Origin: Pantoea rodasii
GTDB taxonomy: Bacteria > Pseudomonadota > Gammaproteobacteria > Enterobacterales > Enterobacteriaceae
NCBI RefSeq assembly: GCF_002095465.1
Contig: NZ_MLFP01000006.1
Location: forward strand, 155,444 to 219,443
Length of the DNA stretch: 64,000 nucleotides
Direction: 5' to 3'
Position numbers and translations under genes: made by a program. Under the pieces are notes generated by a model, which worked only from the letters and a program-made list of their open reading frames with translations, did not search any database and had not been told where the DNA came from. Below are positions 8,996-18,980 of the stretch, piece by piece (position 1 is the first letter of the stretch; every line of letters begins with the position of its first letter).

Positions 8996-11077
8996 ATGCG
9001 TCAGTCTATTACCACACACCACGGCTATTATGCGCGTCGTAAGGCCATCAGTATTGCTATCGGCCTGTGTATTGGCATGTCGGGTTCCGCCGCCGCCGCA
9101 GAAAAGGACTCGGAGGAAGTTGCCAGCAGCCGGGAGCGTAACTATCAGGATGAACAAGAGCTGGTGGTCACCGGAGAGAAAACCGAACGATCGATTTTTG
9201 ATACCGGTTCGAGCGTTGAGGTTTTTGATAGCCGCAGGATTGATTCCCTGCCCGGCGCTGAAACCGTTTCAGACTTATTGCGCATGACCGCGAACACCGT
9301 CGATGTCGGTATCGGCAACGATCTGCCAACGGTGCGCGGGGTGGATGGCTCCGGTCCCTCGACGGGTGCAGGGGCGTTCCTCAGCGGTACTCGCCCGCGT
9401 TTAGGGTTATCACTGGACGGCCGAGCGCTCACCTACAATGAACAGGCTTACGGACCGCAATCGCTGTGGGATTTAGACCGTGTAGAAGTGTTTCGTGGGC
9501 CGCAAAGTTACATTCAGGGTCGCAATGCCATCGCCGGTGCGATTGTGATGACCACCAAAGATCCCAGCTTCGAATGGGAGAGTGCGCTCAAGGGCGGATT
9601 CGGTAATCAGCACGCCTCACAACTGGCGGCGATGGCCAGTGGCCCACTGATTGATGAACAGCTGGCGTTTCGTGTCAGCGTTGATCGCCAGCGCCGCCGC
9701 AGTGACATCGATCTGCCCGCTTACACGCCGGTGGGCGATCCGCGCGAAGTGCAAACCACCAATGCGCGCGCCAAACTGCTGCTCAATCCGGCGGGGCTGC
9801 GTGATCTCACCACTAAACTGACCTTTAACCACTCGGATGCCGGTGCGCCGCAAAACGAGAGCCTCAACCCCATGCCACATCCTACCAATTCACGCTATGA
9901 ATGGCGGCGACCGGTGTTCAAAAGCAATGTGAACAGCGGTATCTGGGACATGGCGTGGGAAGCCAGCCCCACATTGAGGCTGGAGAACAAACTGATTTAT
10001 ACCGGCTTCAACATCAACCGCTATACGGCTCTCACTCAGCCACACGCGAAAATTGATGGACGTGAAGTGCATGTCGAGCCGGTGCTGCATTTTGGTGACA
10101 GTGATAGCCGCCTGCGCGGCCTGGCAGGCCTGCGCTACTTTGATGCCTCACAGGATGAATCGGTCTATATCTTTGGCGGATCGACCTTCAAAGACTCAAC
10201 ACGCACCCAATCGGCCTACGCCGAAATGACCTATGCCATCACGCCGCAGGTGGACATCACCGCCGCCAGCCGTGTGGAGAGTGAACATCGACGCCGCGTA
10301 GGTGGCAGCAGCAGTGTGCGCGTCGATCTCGATGAAACCTACAACGTCTTCCTGCCAAAAGTGGATGTCGCCTGGAAGCCGCAGCCGGGACAGACCTATG
10401 GTGCTCGTATCGCGCGCGGATATAACGCCGGCGGAGCCGGAATCACTCTCAGCGCGCCGATTACCAGCTACACCTATGATTCCGAGTACGTCTGGAACTA
10501 CGAGCTTTATAGCCGTCATCAGGCGACGGAAAATCTGGTGCTCACCAGTAACATTTTCTACAACGATTATAAGGACATGCAGCTGCCGTATTACCTGGCC
10601 AGCGGCTCCTCGGTGATCCGCAATGCCGATAAAGTCGAGACCTATGGGGCAGAACTGGGCGCGAACTGGACCCCGCGTTGGGATCTGAATGTGTTTGGCA
10701 ATGTGGGTTTGCTGAAGACCCGGATTAAGAAGTTTGCTGACAGCGGGGTTGAAGGCCATGACCTGGCGCGAGCACCTGCCTATACCGCCAACATGGGTGC
10801 CAGCTGGCAAATTGCCGCAGGATGGGAAGTGAGCGGTACCGTTGCTTTCTCCGACTCTTATTATTCTGCTTACGATAACGACGCGCGCGGACGCATTGGT
10901 TCTTACTGGTCAGCGAACGCGCAACTGGCCTACACCTTCCTGTATGGACGCGCCACGCTGTTCGCACAGAACCTGTTTGATTCCGATCGTAAAACCATGG
11001 TCAGCGGTAATGATGTTTACGGGGCCACACTGCAGCGTTCGCGCCTGATCGGCGCGGCGCTGGAACTGACCTTCTAA
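8996..11077 (+). CDS. TonB-dependent outer-membrane receptor, siderophore type
   Basis: A 693-residue outer-membrane receptor that would import a ligand using TonB energy. The start at 8996 is chosen because AAGGAG (8981-8986) is nine bases before it. A signal peptide ends near SGSAAAA. The TonB box is probably ELVVTGEKTE. A plug domain follows (about 55-175) with RVEVFRGPQSYIQGRNAIAG, then a 22-strand barrel ending in a C-terminal phenylalanine (LELTF), as outer-membrane proteins require. The ligand is not evident. The next gene is a secreted propeller 11 bp downstream, clearly co-transcribed. The barrel does not look like E. coli YncD/PqqU in its plug motifs. Confidence 0.9.
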   Translation: MRQSITTHHGYYARRKAISIAIGLCIGMSGSAAAAEKDSEEVASSRERNYQDEQELVVTGEKTERSIFDTGSSVEVFDSRRIDSLPGAETVSDLLRMTANTVDVGIGNDLPTVRGVDGSGPSTGAGAFLSGTRPRLGLSLDGRALTYNEQAYGPQSLWDLDRVEVFRGPQSYIQGRNAIAGAIVMTTKDPSFEWESALKGGFGNQHASQLAAMASGPLIDEQLAFRVSVDRQRRRSDIDLPAYTPVGDPREVQTTNARAKLLLNPAGLRDLTTKLTFNHSDAGAPQNESLNPMPHPTNSRYEWRRPVFKSNVNSGIWDMAWEASPTLRLENKLIYTGFNINRYTALTQPHAKIDGREVHVEPVLHFGDSDSRLRGLAGLRYFDASQDESVYIFGGSTFKDSTRTQSAYAEMTYAITPQVDITAASRVESEHRRRVGGSSSVRVDLDETYNVFLPKVDVAWKPQPGQTYGARIARGYNAGGAGITLSAPITSYTYDSEYVWNYELYSRHQATENLVLTSNIFYNDYKDMQLPYYLASGSSVIRNADKVETYGAELGANWTPRWDLNVFGNVGLLKTRIKKFADSGVEGHDLARAPAYTANMGASWQIAAGWEVSGTVAFSDSYYSAYDNDARGRIGSYWSANAQLAYTFLYGRATLFAQNLFDSDRKTMVSGNDVYGATLQRSRLIGAALELTF

Positions 11078-11088
11078 GGAGAGACACG

Positions 11089-12261
11089 ATGAAAGGAAAA
11101 ATCATGGCTTCATTGATGCTGCTAACCAGTGTTTCAGCGAATGCGGAAAACCTGCGTCAGGCACTGGCTCCCGCCTTGGTAGAAATGGCCTACAGCCCGA
11201 AGCAAAATGCGCTGTTTGTGAGTGCGCCCGACTGGAAACAGGAAGCAAAATCCAGCGTTCTGCGGCTTAACCCGCTGACGCTCAAAGCCGAAGCCACCAT
11301 CCCGCAGCAGGTCAAAGGTTTCGGGGTGGCACTGGATGACAGCAACAACCGCCTCTATCTTAGCCAGGGGTTTAACGGTGCTGTCGGCGTGGTGGATACC
11401 GCCACTAATCGAGCACTGAGCGATATCGTATTACAAGGCAAGGTGAATCTGGCGACAGCTTATCGTGAGGCAGGCATTGGCGGCCAGCGGTTGGCGTATC
11501 TGCTGGAAGAGTTACAGCGCTTTGGCATCAGCGATGATTACTTGTACAAGGTGCGCGAAGTAAAATATGACGCGCGCAGCGGTCGACTGTTTTTGCCCGG
11601 TCTGGGCTACGGCGTGGAAAGCGTACTGTTCGTGGTGGATACCCGCAAGCAGAAGCTCGAGAAAGTCATTCCAGGTTTTGGCTTTTACGCCACCGGTATC
11701 GCCATTGATGAAGCGGGGCGCCGGGTGTTTGTCTCCAATATGCAGGGGCAACTGATGACGCTGAACGCGGATACGCTTGAGATCAGCCATACGCAGGAGA
11801 TTGAGGCCGATCAACTGCTTAATCTGGTCTATGACCCGCAGAAGAATCGTTTGCTGGGCGTTGATCAAGGGATCGATCGTGACAAGCCGCGTAACAACTA
11901 TCTGGGACGAGTCTACACCCGCCGCAGCAGCGGACATCAGCTGTTTGCCTTAGAGGCGGACAGCGGCAAGGTATTGGCGAAGGTGGATACCGATCAGGTA
12001 CCGATTGGCTTACTGCTCGATGCGCAGCAGCAGCGCATTTATGTCACCAATCGCAACGGTGTCAGAGTCGAAAAGGGCGCGGGGACGGTGACGGTTTTTG
12101 ATGCACGATCGTTGCAACGTATTAACACGCTAAATCTGCCTCCGCACCCCAACAGCCTGGCATTAGATGAGGTAAACCATGCTCTGTTTGTCACGGTGAA
12201 AAATGACGCTGCGGCGACCAAAGCGGGAACATTAGAGAGTGTGGTGCGTATCAGCGAATAA
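11089..12261 (+). CDS. Secreted YncE-like beta-propeller protein
   Basis: A 390-residue protein with an N-terminal signal peptide (cut near SANAEN) and repeated blades of the form V-x-D-x-x-T-x-x, such as VVDTATNRAL, VVDTRKQKLE and VFDARSLQRI. This is the layout of YncE-type seven-bladed propellers. It lies 11 bp after the TonB receptor with a GGAGA ribosome binding site and is probably a periplasmic or surface partner of that receptor. E. coli yncE neighbours the TonB receptor gene yncD, which supports the functional link. The biochemical role is unknown. Confidence 0.8.
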   Translation: MKGKIMASLMLLTSVSANAENLRQALAPALVEMAYSPKQNALFVSAPDWKQEAKSSVLRLNPLTLKAEATIPQQVKGFGVALDDSNNRLYLSQGFNGAVGVVDTATNRALSDIVLQGKVNLATAYREAGIGGQRLAYLLEELQRFGISDDYLYKVREVKYDARSGRLFLPGLGYGVESVLFVVDTRKQKLEKVIPGFGFYATGIAIDEAGRRVFVSNMQGQLMTLNADTLEISHTQEIEADQLLNLVYDPQKNRLLGVDQGIDRDKPRNNYLGRVYTRRSSGHQLFALEADSGKVLAKVDTDQVPIGLLLDAQQQRIYVTNRNGVRVEKGAGTVTVFDARSLQRINTLNLPPHPNSLALDEVNHALFVTVKNDAAATKAGTLESVVRISE

Positions 12262-12291
12262 TCACGTGGAATGATGCCGACGTAACGGTGC

Positions 12292-12344
12292 GATTGATGG
12301 CGCTGCCCTGCAATAGCCGGGTGGTGACAGAGGCGCCATCAATC
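12292..12344 (+). terminator. Long hairpin after the receptor operon
   Basis: A perfect 12-bp stem, GATTGATGGCGC pairing with GCGCCATCAATC, encloses 29 bases. A five-T run follows at about 12356. Position, 31 bp after the propeller stop, fits a terminator or 3' stabiliser. Confidence 0.6.
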
Positions 12345-12581
12345 CACCGCTACCCCTTTTTGGTCCTGAATTTTCCGGGTTAATAATAGAAAAATACAAC
12401 TTATTTCCTTATTTTAATATTTCCCTCTTCCCCTAACTGTCATCTTATTGTCATTTACGACTTTAAGAACAATCTGAGTATCCCAGTCAATTATCGCGGT
12501 TAAAAATGCGGCATAATTAACGGCTACGGGCTTCAGACGTCAATAAAATTACTCACTTGAAAAGAATTTTTGAGGCGAATT
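12345..12581. other. AT-rich leader before the lysozyme gene
   Basis: The gap between the propeller gene and the lysozyme gene is about 320 bp. After the hairpin it is AT-rich without an ORF and presumably carries the promoter of the lysozyme/immunity pair. No consensus promoter stands out. Confidence 0.4.
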
Positions 12582-13385
12582 ATGGAAACGATACAGGAAA
12601 GTGTTGGGCTGCGAGGAACCAATCGATCGCAAGATGTCAAGTTGGTACAAAAATTATTAAATCAGAATGGTTTCCCACAACTGCAAATTGACGGCGTGTG
12701 CGGAAATAATACCACCAAAGCGATTATCACTTACCAAAAACATTTTTATCACCATCCCGATGGTCTGGTTTCACCCGGCCAAAAAACCTTCAGTCAGCTC
12801 TCTTCCGGTCAGCGCAGCGCACTGCCGCGCGCGCACGGTTCCACCGGCAGTAATCCTAACGGTGCGCGTAAAAACCCGATGACTATGTACCCTAGTTATC
12901 AGGTGCTTAAACTGATGATGCAGTACGAACAATTGCATACGCTCCCTTATGACGATCACAGTTCAAAAACGATCAGCAGCTGGACTGCCGGAGCCACGAT
13001 AGGTTACGGACATTGGATCAGTCGCCAGAGTGAATTTGATCAGTTTAAAGACGGTATCTCAGAATCGGCCGCCGAAACCTTATTCTCGCAGGATTTAAAA
13101 AAGTTTGTTGATGCGGTGCGTCAGTACGCCAAAGTCGCGCTGACCCAAAACGAATTTGATGCGTTAGTGATGCTGGCGTTTAATATTGGCACGCGTGATA
13201 ACCTGAACCATAAAGGTTTATATTACTCGACGGCGTTGAAAGTGATTAATGGCGAATCGCCAGAAGATTTAGATAGGGCGTGGATGCAGTTTGTTTATTC
13301 GCGCGGCGTGCGTATGAAGGGATTGGTGAATCGCAGAAAAAGCGAATTGAACGTCTATCACAAAGGAATTTATATCAAATTATGA
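12582..13385 (+). CDS. Lysozyme (GH24) with peptidoglycan-binding domain, likely T6SS effector
   Basis: A 267-residue protein that should cut peptidoglycan glycan strands. The start at 12582 follows GAGG by six bases. Residues about 5-72 form a PG_binding_1 domain (SQDVKLVQKLLNQNGFP with DGVCGNNTTKAI). Residues about 105-265 are a T4-lysozyme-type GH24 domain with catalytic E116, D125 (nine residues on, as E11/D20 in T4) and T139 in TIGYGH. There is no signal peptide, so it needs another export route. The ATG of a signal-peptide-bearing protein overlaps its stop, and the pair faces the end of a complete T6SS locus. That arrangement suggests an antibacterial T6SS cargo, which is inference. Confidence 0.85.
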   Translation: METIQESVGLRGTNRSQDVKLVQKLLNQNGFPQLQIDGVCGNNTTKAIITYQKHFYHHPDGLVSPGQKTFSQLSSGQRSALPRAHGSTGSNPNGARKNPMTMYPSYQVLKLMMQYEQLHTLPYDDHSSKTISSWTAGATIGYGHWISRQSEFDQFKDGISESAAETLFSQDLKKFVDAVRQYAKVALTQNEFDALVMLAFNIGTRDNLNHKGLYYSTALKVINGESPEDLDRAWMQFVYSRGVRMKGLVNRRKSELNVYHKGIYIKL

Positions 13386-13780
13386 AAAAGCTACTTGCGT
13401 TATCTCTGGTCTGTTTTTCACTCCACGCTATGGCACAGACGCCGGCTGCCAAAAAACCGTTTTTTGACAGCAAAAGCTATCAGGTATTTTTGGACACCAG
13501 CAAATGCGTTGAGGGCGACGTGGAGTGCGATGGCATCATCTACCACTCGATCAATAAGAAGAATCACCACCAATTGACGCTGAAAGGCTCGACGCTGAAT
13601 ATTGGCCCGTCACACGATTTCCGGGGCTATATCTTCCGCAACGGGGACTACAGCTATGTGCTGTCACCCGCAGCAGGCGCGGGTAACGATGATAACCATG
13701 TCTGGACGCTGCAGGTTTCACAGCACCAGGCGCAGGGCGACAAGGTGCTGTTTAGCGAAAATGGTAACGTCGTCGAGTAA
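13382..13780 (+). CDS. Secreted partner of the lysozyme, probable immunity protein
   Basis: A 132-residue protein whose ATG overlaps the lysozyme stop (ATGA at 13382-13385), so it is translationally coupled. It begins with a classic signal peptide (MKKLLALSLVCFSLHAMAQ) and has a mature domain of about 113 residues with a cysteine pair in KCVEGDVEC, plausibly disulfide-linked in the periplasm. A periplasmic protein made with a peptidoglycan hydrolase that itself lacks a signal is the expected design for self-protection. I do not recognise the family; immunity is inferred from context. It ends one base before the convergent ppkA stop. Confidence 0.75.
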   Translation: MKKLLALSLVCFSLHAMAQTPAAKKPFFDSKSYQVFLDTSKCVEGDVECDGIIYHSINKKNHHQLTLKGSTLNIGPSHDFRGYIFRNGDYSYVLSPAAGAGNDDNHVWTLQVSQHQAQGDKVLFSENGNVVE

Positions 13781-13781
13781 A

Positions 13782-15215
13782 TCAGCCCGCGGGAGTCGGC
13801 ACATTCACCAGCCAGGTGCCGCTCCCTTCATCAATATGTAGCGAATGCTGCCAGTTGCCCCCTTGCTTAAGCTTAACCTGCAACTGATAGTCTCCCGGAA
13901 CCAAACTCAACCGCTTCATGCCATCCTGATCTTCCGTGCTGTGTGGTTTGCCATTGATCTCGACCTGACTCAGTTGGGTGGCATCCGCTGCACGTAGATA
14001 AATCTGCGCGGGCGTAACCGGGACAGGTGCCACAGCGGTTTTGGGTGACGGTGTCACTTTTTGTTCGGCCACCTCCACCGGCGGTTTAGTTGGGGCGACG
14101 GCTTCGGGGTGCGGGCTATTGCCATTAAATCCGTGCACAGCGAGTAGGGTCACTAAACCCGCCGCGGCTATTCCGCCGCCAATCCACAGCGGACGCCGTT
14201 TGCGTGGCGTCGCGATAGCCGGTTCAGACTGCGCAACCTCCGGCACCACCAATGCAGGCAGCAAGGTCTCTTCACGCGCGGGAGTCAGTTCAGGTTCAGG
14301 CGCATCACACTGTACTTCACGGTCGTTTTCCACCAACAGATCGCGCAGGGCGACAATCGATTGCGGACGTTGATCGGGTTCGCAGGCCAGCATCTGGTCG
14401 ATGGTGCACAGCAAGCCGCGCGAGTAGCTGCTTAGCTCCCGTTCCGCCAGCGGCAGGTAGCTGTCACTCAGCGAACGTACCACGCTCACCGGCGGTGCCT
14501 CGCCGCAAATCAGGGCGTGCAATACCGCGCCCAGCGCATAGATATCGGTCCACGGCCCCTGATCGCCATCGCGACCTTCGCTGTATTGCTCAATTGGCGC
14601 ATAACCCGGTTTCAGCATGATCTCGGTTTTATCCGTCAGATGCCCAATGGTTTTGCATGCCGAACCGAAATCCAGCAGCACCGGCGATCCATCCTGCTGC
14701 AGCAGAATATTGTCCGGGGCGATGTCGCGATGCAGATAGTCATGATCGTGCAGGGTTTTCAACGCGCTCAACAGCGGTGGCAGCATGGCACGAATGTCCG
14801 CTTCGCTGCAGGGTGAAAACTCGCGCAGGTAGCGGCTTTTTAAGGTTTCCCCTTGATAAAACTGCGTCACCATGTAGGCGGTATCGTTAGCCTGCCAGAA
14901 GCGCAGCACGTGCAGCAGATGAGGATGGTTAAAGCGGCCGAGCGTTTTGGCTTCCTGCACAAAGCTGTGAAGGCCCGCTTGATAAAGACGCATAAAGCGT
15001 TCGCTGCGCAGCAGCAGGTGATGATCCTCATCACGCAACGCTATCGAGGCGGGCATAAACTCTTTGATCGCCACGGTACGATCCAATTCGCTGTCCCAGG
15101 CGCGATAGACAATGCCAAAGCCGCCTTCGCCAATCACCTGCTGAATCTCGTACTCATTAAAGCGGTAGCCAATCGGCAGCGCCTGCGACCCTGTTTTGCT
15201 GCTGGCTTCACTCAT
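13782..15215 (-). CDS. ppkA: Membrane Ser/Thr protein kinase of the T6SS
   Basis: A 477-residue kinase. The start at 15215 (MSEASSK) is chosen because GGAGG lies about six bases before it. The kinase domain (about 18-280) has the glycine loop GEGGFG, the VAIKEF lysine, HRDIAPDN and DFGSA. Alanine replaces the usual lysine in HRDxKPDN, a variant seen in this kinase group. A transmembrane segment (RPLWIGGGIAAAGLVTLL) precedes a periplasmic PEGA-like domain. In T6SS, PpkA phosphorylates the FHA protein and PppA reverses this. Its start overlaps the clpV stop by eight bases, so expression is coupled to the locus. Confidence 0.9.
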   Translation of the reverse strand: MSEASSKTGSQALPIGYRFNEYEIQQVIGEGGFGIVYRAWDSELDRTVAIKEFMPASIALRDEDHHLLLRSERFMRLYQAGLHSFVQEAKTLGRFNHPHLLHVLRFWQANDTAYMVTQFYQGETLKSRYLREFSPCSEADIRAMLPPLLSALKTLHDHDYLHRDIAPDNILLQQDGSPVLLDFGSACKTIGHLTDKTEIMLKPGYAPIEQYSEGRDGDQGPWTDIYALGAVLHALICGEAPPVSVVRSLSDSYLPLAERELSSYSRGLLCTIDQMLACEPDQRPQSIVALRDLLVENDREVQCDAPEPELTPAREETLLPALVVPEVAQSEPAIATPRKRRPLWIGGGIAAAGLVTLLAVHGFNGNSPHPEAVAPTKPPVEVAEQKVTPSPKTAVAPVPVTPAQIYLRAADATQLSQVEINGKPHSTEDQDGMKRLSLVPGDYQLQVKLKQGGNWQHSLHIDEGSGTWLVNVPTPAG

Positions 15216-17831
15216 CATCGGCCTCCACACTAAATAACAGCTGGAACGCATCGTGCTGATAGTCGACCCGCAGATGCCGTGGCGTACTGACGGCAGGTTC
15301 ACTCAATAACTGGCAGCTCATTTGCGGCAGCAGGGTTTGCGACAACACCGCATCCACCATACGTCCTCCGGATTCACCTTCCGTGCAGCGCTGCATAATT
15401 TGCTGCGCCACCGCTGGGGCAAACTCGGCGCGGATAGCGTGACGTTCTTGCAGTCGCTGCTGAATTTTCGCCAGCCGCAGATCGATAATGCGAATCAGCA
15501 TGGCATCGCTGAGCGGCACATACGGAATCACCGCTAAACGGCCTAACAGCGCGGCGGGGAATACCTCACGCAGTGGCGCGCGCAGCAGGCTGTTCAGGGT
15601 CTCGGTGTCCGGCGGCACGCCCGCACCCGAGCAGGCGTGCGCCAGCTCATCACTGCCAATATTCGAGGTCAAAATAATCACTGTATTGCGGAAGTCGATA
15701 CGTCGACCTTCGCCGTCTTCCATCCAGCCTTTGTCAAAGACCTGGAAGAAGATTTCGTGCACGTCCGGGTGGGCTTTTTCGATTTCATCCAGCAGCACCA
15801 CGCTGTACGGACGGCGTCGTACCGCTTCGGTCAGCACGCCGCCTTCGCCGTAGCCCACATAGCCCGGCGGCGCACCTTTCAGGGTTGAAACGCTATGCGC
15901 CTCCTGGAATTCACTCATATTGATGGTAATCAGGTTTTGTTCGCCGCCGTACAGGGTTTCAGCCAGCGCCAGTGCGGTCTCGGTTTTCCCGCTACCCGAC
16001 GGACCACACAGCATAAATACGCCAATCGGCTTGCCGGGATCGTCCAGTCCGGCACGGGACGTCTGGATGCGTTGGGCGATGGCATTGAGCGCCGGTTGCT
16101 GGCCAATCACGCGCTGTGCCAGCGTATCAGCAAGATTGAGCACCGCATCGCGTTCGCTTTGCAGCATGCGGCCCAGCGGAATCCCGGTCCAGTCGGCGAC
16201 CACGCTGGCCACCACGCTGCTGTCGACGGCCGGGAAGGTCAGTGGTGTATCGCCTTGCAGGTCGTCTAACTGCTGCTGCACCGCCTGATAACGCGCGGTG
16301 CGCTCGGCATCCTGATCGACCAGCAGTTCTGCACGCAGCGCGCCCAACTGCTGCGTCAGAGCCAGTGCCTGTTGCCAGCGCAGATCCAACTGCTGCTCTT
16401 CGTCTTGCAAGATTTCCTGTTGCTGCTGTGCCCTGGCGATACGTGCAGGCGCAGAGTCGAAGCCGAGTCGTGCTTCACGTTCGGCAATCTCGATTTCCAG
16501 CTGCAGCGCCGCCAACTGCTGACGACAAAAAGCCAGCTGCGGCGGTTGATGGTGCAGACTCACCGCGACGCGGGCGCAGGCGGTATCCAGTAAGGCAATG
16601 GCTTTGTCGGGTAACTGGCGGGCAGGGATATAGCGCTGTGAAAGTCGTACCGCGCTCTGCAACGCTTCATCCAGCAACAGTACCTGATGATGCTGCGACA
16701 GCGGCTGGGCCAAATGGCGCAGCATCAAAATGGCCGTTTGCTCATCCGGCTCTGCCACCTGTACCGGCTGGAAACGCCGGGTCAGCGCCGGATCTTTCTC
16801 AATGTATTTTTTATATTCCGCCCAAGTGGTGGCACCCACGGTGCGCAGCTGCCCGCGCGCTAACGCTGGTTTCAACAAATTGGCCGCATCGCTGGTGCCT
16901 TGCTGGCCGCCAGCGCCGACCAGCGTATGGATTTCATCGATAAACAACACAATCGGCTGCGGGCTGGCCTGCACCTGATTAATGACCGCCTGCAGGCGAG
17001 CCTCAAATTCCCCTTTAACGGAGGCACCGGCTTGCAGCAGGCCAATATCGAGCAACCACAGTTGCACCTGTTGCAGCGGCGGTGGCACGTTGCCGCTGGC
17101 GATACACTGCGCTAAGCCTTCTGCCAGCGCGGTTTTTCCTACACCGGCTTCCCCGGTCAGCAACGGATTGTTCTGGCGGCGGCGCAATAGAATATCGATC
17201 ATTTGACGAATTTCATCATCACGGCCCACCACCGGGTCGATGTTCCCGGCGCGAGCTTCAGCGGTGAGATCGCGACCGTATTTCGCCAGAACATTCTCGC
17301 CAGAGGTGTTGAGAGGCGCCGATGATGTGACGTTGTCACTTGTCGCCCGTTGCTGCTCATCGCTGGATTGAACATAGTCACCAAAGGATTCCAGCAGACG
17401 ATCGGCGCTAATACGGCCAAATTCGCCGGAGATCGCCATAACAACGTGACGTAATGCCACCGTTTTTAACAGAGCGAGCAATAAGTGGCCACCGCGAATC
17501 TGGGTTTCACCCACGCTCAGTGAACAGTAGATCCAGGCACGTTCCACGGCGTTATCGATATGTTCAGCGAGATCGGCCACGGCGCTGGCACCACGCGGCA
17601 GGCGATCCAGGGCGCTGACAAATCACTGCTGAGCTGCGCGTCATCCAGTTCAAAACGTCGCGCAATCTGTTGCAGGTCGCTGTTCGGCTGCTGCCAGAGT
17701 TGATGCAACCAATGCACCAGTTCGACATAAGGATTGCCGCGCAATTTGCAGAACGCGGTGGCGCTTTCCAGTGAGGTGAACAGGGTGCGATTCAATTTGC
17801 TAAACAGAACGTTGCGACGAATATCTGACAT
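15208..17831 (-). CDS. clpV: T6SS sheath-recycling ATPase ClpV (apparent frameshift)
   Basis: A AAA+ unfoldase that disassembles the contracted TssB-TssC sheath. It has two Walker A motifs, GEAGVGKTALAEG and GPSGSGKTETALA, and the ClpB/ClpV middle coiled-coil region. The reading frame is broken near 17615/17616. The N-terminal part (from 17831: SATAFCKLRGNPYVELVHWLHQL) reads into a wrong frame after SSDLS, while ALDRLPRGASAVADLAEH continues in the other frame. Adding one base restores an 874-residue protein of normal ClpV length. The break is either a sequencing error or a real mutation. Confidence 0.9.
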
Positions 17832-17936
17832 GGTATTCCCTTATTTACGCGAAATTTTTTCAACGTCGCCATAAACAGCGACCTTAACGGTTTGGGCGAA
17901 AAAGGTTGATGGGCGCGCTATCAAACGCCTCTGGTA

Positions 17937-18980
17937 TCAGTGCTGGGCATCAGGTTGATAAATCAAATCATCACGGTGGCGTTTCAACGGTTGCTCGCCG
18001 AGCCAGCTGGTATAGCCGAGGGGTTGCTCGCCACCGAGCGCCACGCCCGCGACATCCTCCTGATGCAGTTCCAGCTGCACCTCCCAGTTGTATTCAATGC
18101 CGAGATAGTGACGCACCCAATCCACCACCTGCTGTGCATGACGGGCTCGCGGGAGTAACAGCTGATAATCCTTCAGGCGCAGCGGGCCAAATCGCAGGCG
18201 AAACTTGTGCTGAATGTCGCGCACAGCCCCGCCGAGAAAGGCGGTTTCCCCCAGGCGCGGCGCATGCTTTCCGGCGCGCAGCTGTGCCTGTTCACGCTCA
18301 CCGATCTGCATCCACTGTGGAATGTTGTTTTGGATGGCGACGGGCACCTGAAAGTACCAGCTCAGGCTGCGCGTCAGGCCTTCACCATCGTGGGTTTGGC
18401 GGGTGAAGTGCCCGGCGAGGGCGTAGCGAGCGTGCTCATTCAGGCTGCCACGCTGCTGTTGCAGTGCCGGCTGGCCGACGCCAGTGAGGCAGGACAGGTA
18501 ATGATTAAACTGATGATGGTCAGGACGATCGAGGGCGATCGCAGGCTGGGCATCCGCCCACGCGCGGTAAAACAGTAAAATCAGCCGATGGTGAAACAGA
18601 TTGCAGAAGTCCACCATGCTGTGGTCGCCGAAATGCGTCACGCGCTCGTGTGCATATTCGGTGAGGTGCAGCGGCAGCGGGCCGTTGGGGCCAAACAGGC
18701 CAAAACTCCAGATATCCACTTCATGCATTGCCTGTCCACTGCGTGGGCGAATCCCCGCCAGGGTGGCGGGCGCGAAGGCCAGCGACGGTGATTGTCCCAA
18801 ACGCAAAGGCTCATCACGTGGCAGCGGCGCACGTCCGAGTGACCAGCCGTGACCGGCCTGTGCATCAAGGCGGCGCAACAACTGAAAAAGATCGTGCTGG
18901 AAAGGCGTAGCACAGCGTTTTGCCCAGAAATCATCCGGCAGGCGACAGGCAATGCGCCAGCCGTTGTGCAGCGCGGTCAC
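17937..18980 (-). CDS. tssG: T6SS baseplate protein TssG
   Basis: A 347-residue baseplate wedge subunit that joins TssE, TssF and TssK. It shows the family pattern: an N-terminal FQLLRRLDA segment, then LAFAPATLAGI, GLFGPNGPLPLHLTEY (the GPLP hallmark of TssG) and DFCNLFHHRLILLFYRAW. Its ATG overlaps the tssF stop (ATGA at 18977-18980). About 105 bp separate it from clpV. Confidence 0.95.
   Translation of the reverse strand: MTALHNGWRIACRLPDDFWAKRCATPFQHDLFQLLRRLDAQAGHGWSLGRAPLPRDEPLRLGQSPSLAFAPATLAGIRPRSGQAMHEVDIWSFGLFGPNGPLPLHLTEYAHERVTHFGDHSMVDFCNLFHHRLILLFYRAWADAQPAIALDRPDHHQFNHYLSCLTGVGQPALQQQRGSLNEHARYALAGHFTRQTHDGEGLTRSLSWYFQVPVAIQNNIPQWMQIGEREQAQLRAGKHAPRLGETAFLGGAVRDIQHKFRLRFGPLRLKDYQLLLPRARHAQQVVDWVRHYLGIEYNWEVQLELHQEDVAGVALGGEQPLGYTSWLGEQPLKRHRDDLIYQPDAQH

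Noticed and set aside
8996..11077. Naming the TonB receptor pqqU/yncD
   Set aside because: Context is suggestive, but plug-domain motifs differ from E. coli YncD as I know it.
13382..15215. HRDIAPDN in PpkA as evidence of a dead kinase
   Set aside because: The catalytic Asp and Asn are kept; only the Lys varies, and T6SS-linked kinases often show this form.
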